Shown here piece by piece: positions 48,171 through 57,173 of a stretch of 64,000 nucleotides of DNA. Source of the stretch: Paenibacillus thalictri (lineage in GTDB: Bacteria > Bacillota > Bacilli > Paenibacillales > NBRC-103111); contig NZ_SIRE01000018.1 of the NCBI RefSeq assembly GCF_004307995.1, positions 124,001-188,000 on the forward strand. Direction: 5' to 3'. The position numbers and the translations under genes were made by a program. Position 1 is the first letter of the stretch. Each line of letters begins with the position of its first letter. Under the pieces are notes generated by a model. It was not told the origin of the DNA. It ran no database searches and was given only the letters and a program-made list of their open reading frames with translations.

Positions 48171-50087
48171 CTAAATGATCTCCGGCACATCGTCCGTTTT
48201 CCCGGCTGCCGTCGTCTGCATGCGATGAAGCAGCTGCTCCATCTGTCGTTCGCCAACCGGCGGGCTGAACCAGTATCCTTGAATTTCGTTGCAGCGGTTT
48301 TTGTGGAGAAATTGCAGCTGATCGGCCGTTTCCACGCCTTCCGCGATCACCTTCATTTTCAAATGATGGGACATCGCTATAATCGAAGCGACAATCGCCG
48401 CATCGTTCGGATCGGACATGATGTCGCGAACAAACGATTTGTCGATTTTCAGCTTGTCGATCGGAAATCTTTTTAAGTAATTCAGAGAGCTGTACCCGGT
48501 TCCGAAATCATCGATGCTGATGCTGACGCCAAGGTCCTTCAGCTCAAGCAGCAAATAAGCGGTGTAGTCGACGTCCATCGTGCTGCTTTCGGTAATTTCA
48601 AGCTCCAGATAAGCCGGGTCGAGTTCCGTCTCCTCCAGCACTTCGCTGATGATTTCCTTCAGGTTATGCTGCAGAAATTGCCTTGTCGATAAATTGACGG
48701 AAATCGGAATCGGGTCAAACCCTTGCTGCTGCCATGCTTTATTTTGCCGGCAAGCTTCGCGAAGCACCCATCGGCCAATCGGTACAATCAATCCCGTCTC
48801 CTCGGCAAAAGGAATAAATTCCGACGGCGGAACAACGCCCTTTACCGGGTGATGCCAGCGGACCAGCGCTTCCATGCCGATGACACGGCCGGTTTCAATA
48901 TCCATCTGAGGCTGATAATAAAGCAGCAATTCCCCTTGCTGGAGCGCGCGCCGCAGTTCATTTTCCAAAGTAAGCCGCTTTAAGGACACGGTTTTCATAT
49001 CGGCGTTGAAAATTTGATATGTATTTTTGCCTTTTTCCTTTGCCCGGGATAAGGCGATATCGGCATATTTCATCAGCGTTTCGGCGTCGCTTTCTTCTTC
49101 AGATACGATAGCAATGCCGATGCTTGCCGTCACATGCAGTTGAAACTGCTGAAGCGTAAAAGGCTCTTCCAGCACAAGCGAGATCGAGCGGGCCAGCTTC
49201 ACCACCTCGTCTACCGACACGATGTTGGCAAAAAAGAAGGCGAATTCGTCGCCTTCGGTACGGGCGACGAAATCTTGCTCCGACACAACGCGGGTAAACC
49301 GCTCAGCCACCTGCAGCAGCAGCATATCCCCGTAATCATGGCCAAAGCAGTCGTTGACGATTTTAAACCGGTCGATATCCAGATAAAAGACGGCAAGCAA
49401 TCCGCCAAGCTGACAGGACGTTTGGAGCGATTGTGTCAGGTGCTCGCTGAACAATCTCCGGTTCGGGAGTCCGGTCATATCGTCGTAGTAGGCCAGATGA
49501 CGCATCTGTTCTTCGGCCCGTTTGCGCACGGTGACGTCTTGACCGATAAATATGAGGCCTTGCGGGCCATCTTCATCCATGACGGGTACAGCCGTAACTT
49601 CCAGATCGACACGATACCCGTTCTTATGTATAACCGATGTGGAAAACGATTGAGGCACACCTGTGCGGGCTTCGCCGAAGTGTTCGATCGTCTTTCTGAT
49701 GTGTTCTCCGGCCAGCACTTTCGTGAACGGCGTTTGTCTGATTTCTTCCTCGGAGTAGCCAAGCAATTGCTCGGCGACGGAATTGATTTGCAGAAACCGT
49801 CCCCCCAGATCGATTAAGCCAACCGCATTCGGATTATAGTGAAATAACGATGAGAATACGCGTTCTTTCTCGGACAGCATCGTTTTGAGCCGGGCGATTT
49901 CCGATCCTTCTTCTGCCGAAGGAGACTGGTTTTCCTTTTGCCGCATAGAAAGATTTCTTGATTCTCTCCATAAGAATGCGGAGAAAACGGCCCACGCGAT
50001 CGTTGAAATCATCCATGACCAGATATTGTTGTAGAAGACAGCCAGTGCCAAATAGGCCGCAAATGAGCACAACACCGTCCATTTCAA
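48171..50087 (-). CDS. membrane PAS-GGDEF-EAL cyclic-di-GMP protein
   Basis: This 638-residue protein has two N-terminal membrane helices (about 1-40), a PAS domain (about 85-200; FHYNPNAVGLIDLGGRFLQIN, IGQDVTVRKRAEEQM), a GGDEF domain (about 205-365) and an EAL domain (about 380-620). The cyclase signature is EGDEF (RTEGDEFAF). The EAL catalytic signature is intact: MEALVRW, ELEITES, SIDDFGTGYSSL, KIDKSFV and AEGVET. It probably breaks down cyclic-di-GMP, with the cyclase activity uncertain. The start is TTG at 50087, nine bases after AGGAG; a nearby ATG is out of frame. The PilZ-like protein at 15140 could be a receptor in the same signalling network. Confidence 0.9.
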   Translation of the reverse strand: MKWTVLCSFAAYLALAVFYNNIWSWMISTIAWAVFSAFLWRESRNLSMRQKENQSPSAEEGSEIARLKTMLSEKERVFSSLFHYNPNAVGLIDLGGRFLQINSVAEQLLGYSEEEIRQTPFTKVLAGEHIRKTIEHFGEARTGVPQSFSTSVIHKNGYRVDLEVTAVPVMDEDGPQGLIFIGQDVTVRKRAEEQMRHLAYYDDMTGLPNRRLFSEHLTQSLQTSCQLGGLLAVFYLDIDRFKIVNDCFGHDYGDMLLLQVAERFTRVVSEQDFVARTEGDEFAFFFANIVSVDEVVKLARSISLVLEEPFTLQQFQLHVTASIGIAIVSEEESDAETLMKYADIALSRAKEKGKNTYQIFNADMKTVSLKRLTLENELRRALQQGELLLYYQPQMDIETGRVIGMEALVRWHHPVKGVVPPSEFIPFAEETGLIVPIGRWVLREACRQNKAWQQQGFDPIPISVNLSTRQFLQHNLKEIISEVLEETELDPAYLELEITESSTMDVDYTAYLLLELKDLGVSISIDDFGTGYSSLNYLKRFPIDKLKIDKSFVRDIMSDPNDAAIVASIIAMSHHLKMKVIAEGVETADQLQFLHKNRCNEIQGYWFSPPVGERQMEQLLHRMQTTAAGKTDDVPEII

Positions 50088-50243
50088 ACATGCCCACTCC
50101 TTTTTACCTTACTCATGAATAAACTGCCCCTGCCCGTTCTATTCCATGTTTATCCGTCGATGTAAGGAGGTGGCTGCAAACTCACAATTTCTACGCGGAA
50201 AGCCGATATTCCTGCAAAAACTGTGAATTTCTTAACAAAACCG

Positions 50244-50272
50244 AAAAGAACCGTGTGGATTACGGTTCTTTT
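50244..50272 (-). terminator. terminator overlapping the end of the DUF423 gene
   Basis: AAAAGAACCGT and ACGGTTCTTTT form a perfect 11-bp stem. In the minus sense the upstream arm includes the last codons and stop of the gene. Confidence 0.8.
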
Positions 50273-50649
50273 CTTGTTGTGACTTCACTTTTATAAGCGG
50301 CAACGGCCAAAACCATCCACCCTGCGAGAAAAGAAACGCCTCCCAGCGGAGTGATGGCACCAAGCCAGCCGATGCTTGTCAATGCGAGCAGATACAAGCT
50401 CCCGGAGAACAATACAACACCCGCAAACAGCAGCCATCCTGCCGTAACCGCTTTTTTGCCGAGTCTGCCTGCAAGCGAACCTGCGGCAATCAGCCCAAGG
50501 GCATGAAACATATGATATTGTACGCCGGTTTGATAAACCGCCAGCATATCTGCTGTAATAACACCTTTAAGCGCATGTGCGCCGAATGCTCCGAAAGCTA
50601 CGGATAAAAAAGCAAGGATGCTTCCCATCCCGATCAAACGTTTATTCAT
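50260..50649 (-). CDS. YwdK-like DUF423 membrane protein
   Basis: This 129-residue protein has four membrane helices and the DUF423 pattern: LSVAFGAFGAHALKGVI near residue 20, YQTGVQYHMFHALGLIAAG, and the C-terminal GAITPLGGVSFLAGWMVLA. Function unknown. GGAAGG lies nine bases before the ATG at 50649. Confidence 0.85.
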   Translation of the reverse strand: MNKRLIGMGSILAFLSVAFGAFGAHALKGVITADMLAVYQTGVQYHMFHALGLIAAGSLAGRLGKKAVTAGWLLFAGVVLFSGSLYLLALTSIGWLGAITPLGGVSFLAGWMVLAVAAYKSEVTTRKEP

Positions 50650-50789
50650 AGCCATCCGCCTTCCTTGGATCTACTCCCATCATAAACGATTTCCCCGCCA
50701 TATTCCAAGCAGTTCGCCAAATTGCCATAAAGCGGCTGATCTCACTTGTTGCGGCAGACGCTTACTCCGGAAGCCGACCGATCGGCGGA

Positions 50790-51092
50790 TTATTCAAACT
50801 GTCCGATGTCGTGTTGTCCGACGATTAAAGTCACCGGTTCAAGATACACTTTGGTTGTGACCGGCTTGTTAATCAGATCGATTTCAATATCCGTAATCGT
50901 GTGTCGTACCGTGCGGCCCTCACGTTTGTCATAAACAACCTCAAACTCTTTCAAGCCAAGCTCATAATGCATGACGGATGAACCGATCGACAGTGCGGGC
51001 GAATCGTAGTCGCCGTGATTAAATACCGTTTCAGCCAAAATTTCCTCGTTCATATCGATGATTTTGACAGACTGCAAAATATTGTAGCGCAT
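50790..51092 (-). CDS. 100-residue protein of unknown function
   Basis: The product begins MRYNILQSVKIIDMNEEILA and has beta-rich repeats with charged turns (EVVYDKREGRTVRHTITDIEIDL). AGGAGG lies six bases before the ATG. No family recognised. It is 23 bases downstream of the unusual membrane fusion gene in the same direction and may be co-transcribed with it. Confidence 0.6.
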   Translation of the reverse strand: MRYNILQSVKIIDMNEEILAETVFNHGDYDSPALSIGSSVMHYELGLKEFEVVYDKREGRTVRHTITDIEIDLINKPVTTKVYLEPVTLIVGQHDIGQFE

Positions 51093-51115
51093 CCGTTTCC
51101 TCCTAATTGATTGGA

Positions 51116-53113
51116 CTATTCGTACTTATTCGACAAATTCCTTCCAATTCCTCTTGCTTTGCAACGGCTTTGCTGCGATTTCTCGGCTAATCTGCGTCCG
51201 GCCATAAACGGATACAATAAATACAATCCGGCGGCAAATAAGCCGAAGGCCAAATAAGCAGGAAACAAATGCCAGAAATCGGTGTAACCGATAGTGAAAT
51301 GGACGAGGAAGCCGGCAGCGAACCCCGGCAGTCCCCCCAGCAGAAACATCCACCACAGCCATCGCTCACCTTCGCGAACGCCCCATAACGCAGCGGCAAG
51401 CAACGCGATCGCATCGGCGAACAAGGCGCCTCCGAAGCCCGCGCGATCATGCGCAATCAGCGGGAGCAGCTTTTCATTGATGGCCTTAAGCATGTCGGGG
51501 GATGCGCAAAGAAATTCCAGATCGGTGACTACAAATACCCTCGTAATCCCGATATACGAAATCAGAGCGCCGCCGGCAGCCAGCGCAAAACCAAGCGACA
51601 CCAGCATCAGCTGCCCCCACTGCGCCCGGCGCCACAGCTTGTCGTTATGCAGATTAGGCGGCGTACGCGATGGCGTGTCCGCACGTCCCCTCATCGAAAG
51701 GACAAACATCGGCAGCAACATGACGGCAACCGCCGCATGAAGCGGATCGAAATAGCCGTAGCCCAGGAACAAGAAGAAACTGCCGAAGCCTACCCCGCCC
51801 GATGCCAGCAATGCCGTTTTGCACCAATGCAGCCCTGCCTTTAAGCCGTACCGGGCCAACATGAAATAAAGAACGCCGATCGATATCATCGTTCCTGCCA
51901 GCGTAATCCGGTCGTGCGACATGAAAGGAAGCAGCCGCAGGTTGGCTGCCGACAGCGCCGCAGACGAAATGCCAAGAAACTCGATATCGTAGGGCAGCAC
52001 AACGAGTGTAGAAGCAATCAGCCATGCCAATATGCCGCCGATGACCATACCCAGACCCAGAAAACACATCCACCCCCAACTCCGCCAAAAAGCGGCAGGC
52101 TCCGCATCCGTACCACACGTTTTCCGGTATACGACGGCTTCGTTAATGCGTTTCGGCAAGCCCGGACCGGCGTATACAAGCCCGCTATGAAGCTGAACCA
52201 GCTGCGCTCCGGCCTCATAGAGCTCCAGCGCATCCTGCGGCTCGTTCACGCCGCCGGAGGCGACAATCGGCCAATCTTCGCCGCATAACTCGCGGATGAG
52301 CCGAATTTTGGCGATGCCGGGCTGCTTGGCGGCGGGTCCGACAACCAGCCAGTCTCCGCTCTCATCCCGCATATGTACGGCATCGCCGATAACCATCCCT
52401 TTCCATATGTCCCGGTCGGCGGCAAGAACAAGCTTGCACGTCTCCGGCTCCGGAAAATCGGCAGGCACGTACAGCAACAGCGGTTTTCCGCAGGACGCCG
52501 CATCCAGCCTCTTGCCCGCTTCCTCCACTGCATCCAGAACATGCTGCGCGCGCCGTTCACCGGCGTATAAGTCAATGACAAAACCGTCCGCATACGCCGC
52601 CAGCCGGCCAGCCATCCGCTCTATTTGCCGTATCGCTTCCTGTATATCCGCTCCCGGCATACCGCTGAGCCGGATGATATACGGCTTGGAGTGAGCGCGC
52701 TTGCGCTGCAGCCGCCGGATCCAAGCATCCAGTCCGTCATTGACCGGCAGATCCGGATAAACGATACTTTCGTGAACGAGATCTCTGTATACGGACTGAC
52801 CGCTTTCCACTTTTTCCACCGTAACGGGTCCGATTTCGAAATAACCGAAGCCAAACGGAGCCAGCGCCTTATGCGCCGTTCCATGTACGTCAAGCCTTCC
52901 GCTTAAACCGATCGGGTATTTGAACTCGGTGCCCCAGATGACGTTATGCAGATCGGAGTATGATTCCATATGCCCCATCGTTTTAATGACCCATGTACCG
53001 CCCGGCAGGCTGCTTAACGTGCCCATCGCCCTTAACGTTACATCGCGCGCCCGCTCCGCAGGCAGCTTAAACAATGCGGGCTTAAACAACGTTTGATACG
53101 ACCAATCCGGCAA
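51116..53113 (-). CDS. fusion of a dihydroorotate-dehydrogenase-like domain and a duplicated membrane domain
   Basis: The N-terminal about 320 residues follow class 2 dihydroorotate dehydrogenase (PyrD): YQTLFKPALFKLPAERAR, the GFGYFEIGPVTVEKVESG segment and IVASGGVNEPQDALELYEAGAQLVQLHSGLVY. The FMN and catalytic positions are altered: the usual AAGFDKNG stretch reads SGRLDVHG, and the NxSxPN catalytic segment reads VIDLYAGER. So it is probably not an active pyrimidine enzyme. Residues about 345-665 form eight or so membrane helices in two repeated halves, compared in the findings. The start is TTG at 53113, ten bases after AAGGAG. Confidence 0.7.
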   Translation of the reverse strand: MPDWSYQTLFKPALFKLPAERARDVTLRAMGTLSSLPGGTWVIKTMGHMESYSDLHNVIWGTEFKYPIGLSGRLDVHGTAHKALAPFGFGYFEIGPVTVEKVESGQSVYRDLVHESIVYPDLPVNDGLDAWIRRLQRKRAHSKPYIIRLSGMPGADIQEAIRQIERMAGRLAAYADGFVIDLYAGERRAQHVLDAVEEAGKRLDAASCGKPLLLYVPADFPEPETCKLVLAADRDIWKGMVIGDAVHMRDESGDWLVVGPAAKQPGIAKIRLIRELCGEDWPIVASGGVNEPQDALELYEAGAQLVQLHSGLVYAGPGLPKRINEAVVYRKTCGTDAEPAAFWRSWGWMCFLGLGMVIGGILAWLIASTLVVLPYDIEFLGISSAALSAANLRLLPFMSHDRITLAGTMISIGVLYFMLARYGLKAGLHWCKTALLASGGVGFGSFFLFLGYGYFDPLHAAVAVMLLPMFVLSMRGRADTPSRTPPNLHNDKLWRRAQWGQLMLVSLGFALAAGGALISYIGITRVFVVTDLEFLCASPDMLKAINEKLLPLIAHDRAGFGGALFADAIALLAAALWGVREGERWLWWMFLLGGLPGFAAGFLVHFTIGYTDFWHLFPAYLAFGLFAAGLYLLYPFMAGRRLAEKSQQSRCKARGIGRNLSNKYE

Positions 53114-53195
53114 AAGCGATCAACTCCTTAACAGCGCTTGCTTCATTGCCGCGAGTATGTATCCTGCGGCTTATCAAGACCGCAGCAAACGTGTC

Positions 53196-53954
53196 TCATC
53201 GGCCCATCCACCCACCGTCAACCAAAAGAACATGCCCGTTGACATAATCCGATGCCCTTGAAGCGAGGTAGATGACCGCCCCCTTCATGTCTTCCGGGTT
53301 GCCCCAGCGCCCGGCGGGAATACGCTCGAGAATTTGACGGCTGCGCACCTCATTTTGCTTTAGCGCCGTATTCATCTCCGTATCCATGTATCCCGGGGCA
53401 ATCGCATTGACATTAACGCCTTGACCCGCCCATTCGTTGGAAAGCGCTTTGGTCAGCTGGGCTACGCCGCCTTTGGAAGCCGCATAAGCAGGAACGGTAA
53501 AACCTCCCTGAAAAGACAGCAGCGAAGCGATATTGATGATTTTGCCGCTTTTCTGCGCAACCATCCGTTTTCCCGCCTCCCGGCATAATAAAAAGACCGA
53601 TTTGAGATTCACATCGATCACGTCATCCCAGTCGTCTTCCGGAAAATCGGTGGAAGGAGAACGCCGCTGAATTCCGGCGTTGTTGACCAAAATATCGACG
53701 CGGCCGAATAACCGGTCGACTTCTTCCATCACCTGCAGCACCTGCGCGCGGTCCGCCAAATCGCAGTCGACCGTTTCGCAGCGCCTGCCAAGTTCGCGGA
53801 TCCGCTCTGCGGTTTGCCGGTCTGCTCCATTGCGCTGCACAAGCGCGATATCCGCGCCCGCCTCGGCCAAGGCAAGCGCCATACCTTGCCCCAGCCCGCG
53901 GGTCGCTCCTGTAATCACGGCAACTTTGCCGGTTAAATCAAATATGTTCAACAT
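53196..53954 (-). CDS. KduD-like SDR (2-keto-3-deoxygluconate dehydrogenase family)
   Basis: This 252-residue SDR opens FDLTGKVAVITGATRGLGQGM (TGxxxGxG) and has NNAG, the Ser in IASLLSFQGG, and YAASK (catalytic Tyr and Lys). SFQGGFTVPAYAASKGGVAQLTKALSNEWAGQGVNVNAIAPGYM resembles 2-dehydro-3-deoxy-D-gluconate 5-dehydrogenase (KduD), in short elements FQGGFTVPAYAASKG and NAIAPGYMDT. It ends VDGGWMGR as KduD does. The ATG at 53954 (GGAAAGGG seven bases upstream) gives the family length. Substrate in this context is uncertain because no uronate genes are adjacent. Confidence 0.8.
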   Translation of the reverse strand: MLNIFDLTGKVAVITGATRGLGQGMALALAEAGADIALVQRNGADRQTAERIRELGRRCETVDCDLADRAQVLQVMEEVDRLFGRVDILVNNAGIQRRSPSTDFPEDDWDDVIDVNLKSVFLLCREAGKRMVAQKSGKIINIASLLSFQGGFTVPAYAASKGGVAQLTKALSNEWAGQGVNVNAIAPGYMDTEMNTALKQNEVRSRQILERIPAGRWGNPEDMKGAVIYLASRASDYVNGHVLLVDGGWMGR

Positions 53955-54022
53955 GTTATCGCCCTTTCCCATTGGATTTGAACCGAGGGCGGCCCGCTTA
54001 AGGCAGCCCCTTCCTCAACTGC

Positions 54023-54820
54023 TCACACACCCGGCTGCTGACCGCCGTCAATGACGATTTCCGTACCGGTGATCGACGGTACAAGGTCCGAAACAAGCAG
54101 CAGCGCCATCGCGGCAATTTCCGCCGGATCGGCCATATGCCCTAACGGAATGGACGCGCTGGTCTCCGCTTTCTGCGCTTCCACGCTGATGCCTTTTGCT
54201 TCCGCGTGTTGTTCGGCCAGCCGCTGCGCCCGCTCTGTCGCCGTGGTTCCCGGCGAAATGGCGTTGATCCGCACGCCCGACTTGGCCAGCTCTTTGGACA
54301 CGCCTCTTGTAAAATTAAGCAAGGCCGCATTCGACGTGCTGCCCGCCAAAAAATTAGCGGACGGCGTACGTCCCGCCGCGCCGACGATGTTGACAATCCG
54401 TCCGTCGCCTTGGCTCATCATATGCGGCGCCGCTTCCCTAACCATACGAATATATCCGAGCAGCTTCAAATTCCACGCTTCCAAGAAGGCTTCCTCCGGC
54501 AGCTCGAAAAACGCGCCCGCTCTTGCCGAACCTGCGTTATTAATCAAAATATCGATCCGGCCAAACCGCGACAACGCCGTTTCCACTGCCAGCTTCACCG
54601 TTTCCTGCTGCCGCATGTCGCCGCTCACTACTGCAATGCGAACCTCCGCTTCCGGCTGTTCCTGCACAACCTGCTCAACAGCCTGGCGCATCCGCTCCGG
54701 ATCTCTGGCTACCATAACTACAGAAACGCCTTCTTCAAGCAAAGCTTTAGAGCAGGCAAGTCCGATACCGGCGCTTGCTCCCGTTACGATCGCCGTTTTC
54801 CCGGCAAGTCCTAATTTCAT
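54023..54820 (-). CDS. SDR without the catalytic YxxxK pair
   Basis: This 265-residue protein has a good NAD(P) site (TGASAGIG, about 12-19), NNAG (about 93), and IVGAAGRTPSAN. Where classical SDRs have Tyr-x-x-x-Lys the sequence reads FLAGSTSNAALLNFTRG, so Tyr appears to be Gly and Lys appears to be Asn. It ends IDGGQQPGV. It could have another activity or act as a regulatory partner. AAGGAGG lies eight bases before the ATG at 54820; a longer open frame upstream has no site. It is next to a KduD-like gene in the same direction, 68 bases apart. Confidence 0.8.
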   Translation of the reverse strand: MKLGLAGKTAIVTGASAGIGLACSKALLEEGVSVVMVARDPERMRQAVEQVVQEQPEAEVRIAVVSGDMRQQETVKLAVETALSRFGRIDILINNAGSARAGAFFELPEEAFLEAWNLKLLGYIRMVREAAPHMMSQGDGRIVNIVGAAGRTPSANFLAGSTSNAALLNFTRGVSKELAKSGVRINAISPGTTATERAQRLAEQHAEAKGISVEAQKAETSASIPLGHMADPAEIAAMALLLVSDLVPSITGTEIVIDGGQQPGV

Positions 54821-54979
54821 GCGTGAAACCTCCTTATCAACAAAGAAAGTGTTATGCTGCGCTTTCAAAAAATGCAGGTGCAGACAACCTTTGGGTTGCT
54901 TTCTCTATTGTACAATCAGAAGCTGCGTTCTGAACACCGCTATCTGGGAAAATGATCCATACTACCGGGAATTTTCTTC

Positions 54980-55017
54980 AAAAAAAGAACCGGAAACCCT
55001 TTTGCGGGCTTCCGGCT
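54980..55017 (-). terminator. terminator of the symporter gene
   Basis: On the minus strand GCCGGAAGCCC pairs with GGGTTTCCGG with one G-U pair around a loop of about six bases, followed by TTCTTTTTTT. It starts 13 bases after the stop at 55031. Confidence 0.8.
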
Positions 55018-55030
55018 GCTTTAGTCCGTG

Positions 55031-56551
55031 TTATGATGCCGTTGTTGCTTCTTCAAAATCATAATCGGATTTATTCGTCTCATCTTTGCCGTTTTTCACA
55101 CCAACGGCACGGAAAATAATCGTGAGCACAAGCGATACGATCAAATTCACAGCCAGCGCATATAAGCCGGAGTAAATCGTTGTGCCTTCGGCCAACCCGA
55201 AAGGCAGCTTGTACTGATTGCCATAACCGGTTGAAGCGGCCATATAAGTGCCCCAGCCCATGCCCGCAATCCAGCCGATCAACAGCGCCGACTTGTTGAA
55301 CCAGTTCGTATACAGGCCGACAATGACAGCCGGGACGGTTTGCAGGATCCAGATGCCGCCGAGCAGTTGCAGATTGATCGCATCCTGCTTATTCATAAGA
55401 AGAATAAACACAAGAGCGCCGAGCTTGACGATAAGAGAAATCATCTTGGCCATTTTCGCTTCCTGCTTATCCGTACAATTCTGATTGATGTATTCTTTGT
55501 AAATATTGCGTGTAAACAGGTTCGCCGCAGCAATGGACATAATCGCTGCCGGGACAAGCGCCCCGATGGCGATAGCCGCAAAGACAAACCCCGAAAACCA
55601 GTCAGGGAACATGTGCAAAAACAGCTGCGGGATCGAGTCGTTCGGATTGGTTACTTTAATTCCGGCAGCCAGCGCCATGTAACCGAGCAAGGCGATGACC
55701 CCAAGAGCCAGCGAATAAGCAGGCAGCAAAGCCGCATTGCGTTTAATCACGTCCCGGCTCTTCGAGCTGAATATGCCGGTGAGCGAATGCGGGTACAGAA
55801 ACAATGCCAACCCCGAACCAAGCGCCAAGGTCGAATAAGCGGCGAACATTTTCGGAGTAATAATCGCCGCCTCATGATGCTTCGCTTCCGCTGCATCGAA
55901 GATCGGCCCGAAACCGCCGAGCTTGTACGGAATATAAATAACGACAGCCGCCACCGATACATAGATCATCAGGTCTTTGACCACGGCAATCGCCGCCGGA
56001 GCGCGAAGACCGCTGTTGTAAGTATAAATAGCCAGCACCAGGAAAGCGACGATTAACGGCAGGTCTCCTGCCAGCCCCGTACCTGAAAAACCCATGGCGA
56101 CAAGCACCGCCTGCATGCCGACAAGCTGAAGCGCAATATAAGGCATCGTCGCCAAAATGCCGGTAATCGCAATGGCGAGCGCCAGCGTGCTGCTTCCGTA
56201 TCGGCCGCGAACAAAGTCCGCCGCCGTAATGTATCCGTGTTTTTTGGCCACCGACCAAAGACGCGGAAACACGACAAAAATAAAAGGATAAATCAAAATC
56301 GTATAAGGTATCGCAAAAAAGCCGAGTCCCCCTTTGGCATACATAGACGCCGGAACGGCGATAAAAGTATAAGCCGTATAGAGATCGCCTCCAAGCAGAA
56401 ACCATGTAATCAGGGTGCCGAAACGGCGTCCTCCAAGTCCCCACTCGTCAAGCAGCTCCAAATTTCCCTTGCGCCAGTTGGCAGACAAGAAACCGACAAC
56501 GGTAACAAGAAGGAAAAAGATGAGAAATACGATAAAAGCGGTCCAGTTCAT
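55031..56551 (-). CDS. sodium:solute symporter (SSS family)
   Basis: This 506-residue membrane protein has about 13 helices and SSS-family features: SANWRKGNLELLDEWGLGGR near residue 24, FLLGGDLYTAYTFIAVPASMY, GYITAADFVRGRYGS, and LFLYPHSLTGIFSSKSRD. Members import solutes such as monocarboxylates, proline, pantothenate or sugars with sodium. The substrate is not clear. AAAGGAG lies seven bases before the ATG, and a DUF3311 gene ends 50 bases upstream, forming a two-gene unit. Confidence 0.9.
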   Translation of the reverse strand: MNWTAFIVFLIFFLLVTVVGFLSANWRKGNLELLDEWGLGGRRFGTLITWFLLGGDLYTAYTFIAVPASMYAKGGLGFFAIPYTILIYPFIFVVFPRLWSVAKKHGYITAADFVRGRYGSSTLALAIAITGILATMPYIALQLVGMQAVLVAMGFSGTGLAGDLPLIVAFLVLAIYTYNSGLRAPAAIAVVKDLMIYVSVAAVVIYIPYKLGGFGPIFDAAEAKHHEAAIITPKMFAAYSTLALGSGLALFLYPHSLTGIFSSKSRDVIKRNAALLPAYSLALGVIALLGYMALAAGIKVTNPNDSIPQLFLHMFPDWFSGFVFAAIAIGALVPAAIMSIAAANLFTRNIYKEYINQNCTDKQEAKMAKMISLIVKLGALVFILLMNKQDAINLQLLGGIWILQTVPAVIVGLYTNWFNKSALLIGWIAGMGWGTYMAASTGYGNQYKLPFGLAEGTTIYSGLYALAVNLIVSLVLTIIFRAVGVKNGKDETNKSDYDFEEATTAS

Positions 56552-56600
56552 AATGCGCTCCTTTATTAGCCATCCAAATCGATCAATTATAAACCATAGG

Positions 56601-56813
56601 TTATTTCTTTTTGGTCGCGAAATATACGAAAACCGTCAATAAGGCCGTTAAAATGATCCATAGAAACTGGTACCAATAAAAAAACGGCACTCCCGCCAGC
56701 CGAGGCTCCACCGAAGCGTAAAATGGCGGCCAAAGCACTGCAACACATGGGATTGCGAGCAGGAGGAAGTACAGGAATCCGTGCGATCTGGACTTGCTTG
56801 GTTTGTTCTCCAC
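56601..56813 (-). CDS. DUF3311 small membrane protein, symporter partner
   Basis: This 70-residue protein has two membrane helices and the DUF3311 pattern: IPCVAVLWPPFYASVEPRLAG and FFYWYQFLWIILTALLT. DUF3311 genes usually lie just before SSS symporter genes, as here, and may encode an accessory subunit. The start is GTG at 56813, ten bases after AAAGGGG. Confidence 0.8.
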   Translation of the reverse strand: MENKPSKSRSHGFLYFLLLAIPCVAVLWPPFYASVEPRLAGVPFFYWYQFLWIILTALLTVFVYFATKKK

Positions 56814-57072
56814 GGTTAAATGACACCCCTTTCATTTCTTGATGTTATTACAGCAACCTTTCTATTTTTTCACATATTTTAACCTCTGACAAAGGTAATT
56901 TTTTCTACTTTATAGAATATCTATTGCCCTCGCTTTTTATACAAAAAAAATTGTTCGGTAGCATCGCCGGACGGTTTAGAGCGATAAGTTACTTTTTGCG
57001 CGTTATAAGGGGATGCGTATGGGCAAGTCCGCCGTGCCGCCGTGATCTTGCATCGCGACAACCCGCTGCAAC
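56814..57072. other. intergenic region
   Basis: No gene is supported here. The end nearest the DUF3311 gene is AT-rich and probably carries its promoter; the rest shows no clear structure until the doxX terminator. Confidence 0.4.
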
Positions 57073-57102
57073 AAAAAGAACCATGGAGTCGTTCCATGGT
57101 TC
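57073..57102 (-). terminator. terminator of doxX copy 1
   Basis: GAACCATGGA (57078-57087) pairs with TCCATGGTTC (57093-57102), a 10-bp stem with a five-base loop. On the minus strand it is followed by TTTTTGT. Confidence 0.85.
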
Positions 57103-57173
57103 CCGCTTGCAGATGAAGTTTTTTTAAGATGCGGTGTGTGTTTAGCGCTGCCGGTTCAGGCCAGTTTGGAAGC

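Noticed and set aside
49834..50097. 87-codon minus frame starting at an ATG with good ribosome spacing
   Set aside because: It overlaps the GGDEF-EAL gene in another frame, has no family pattern, and the same ribosome site fits the TTG start of the real gene.
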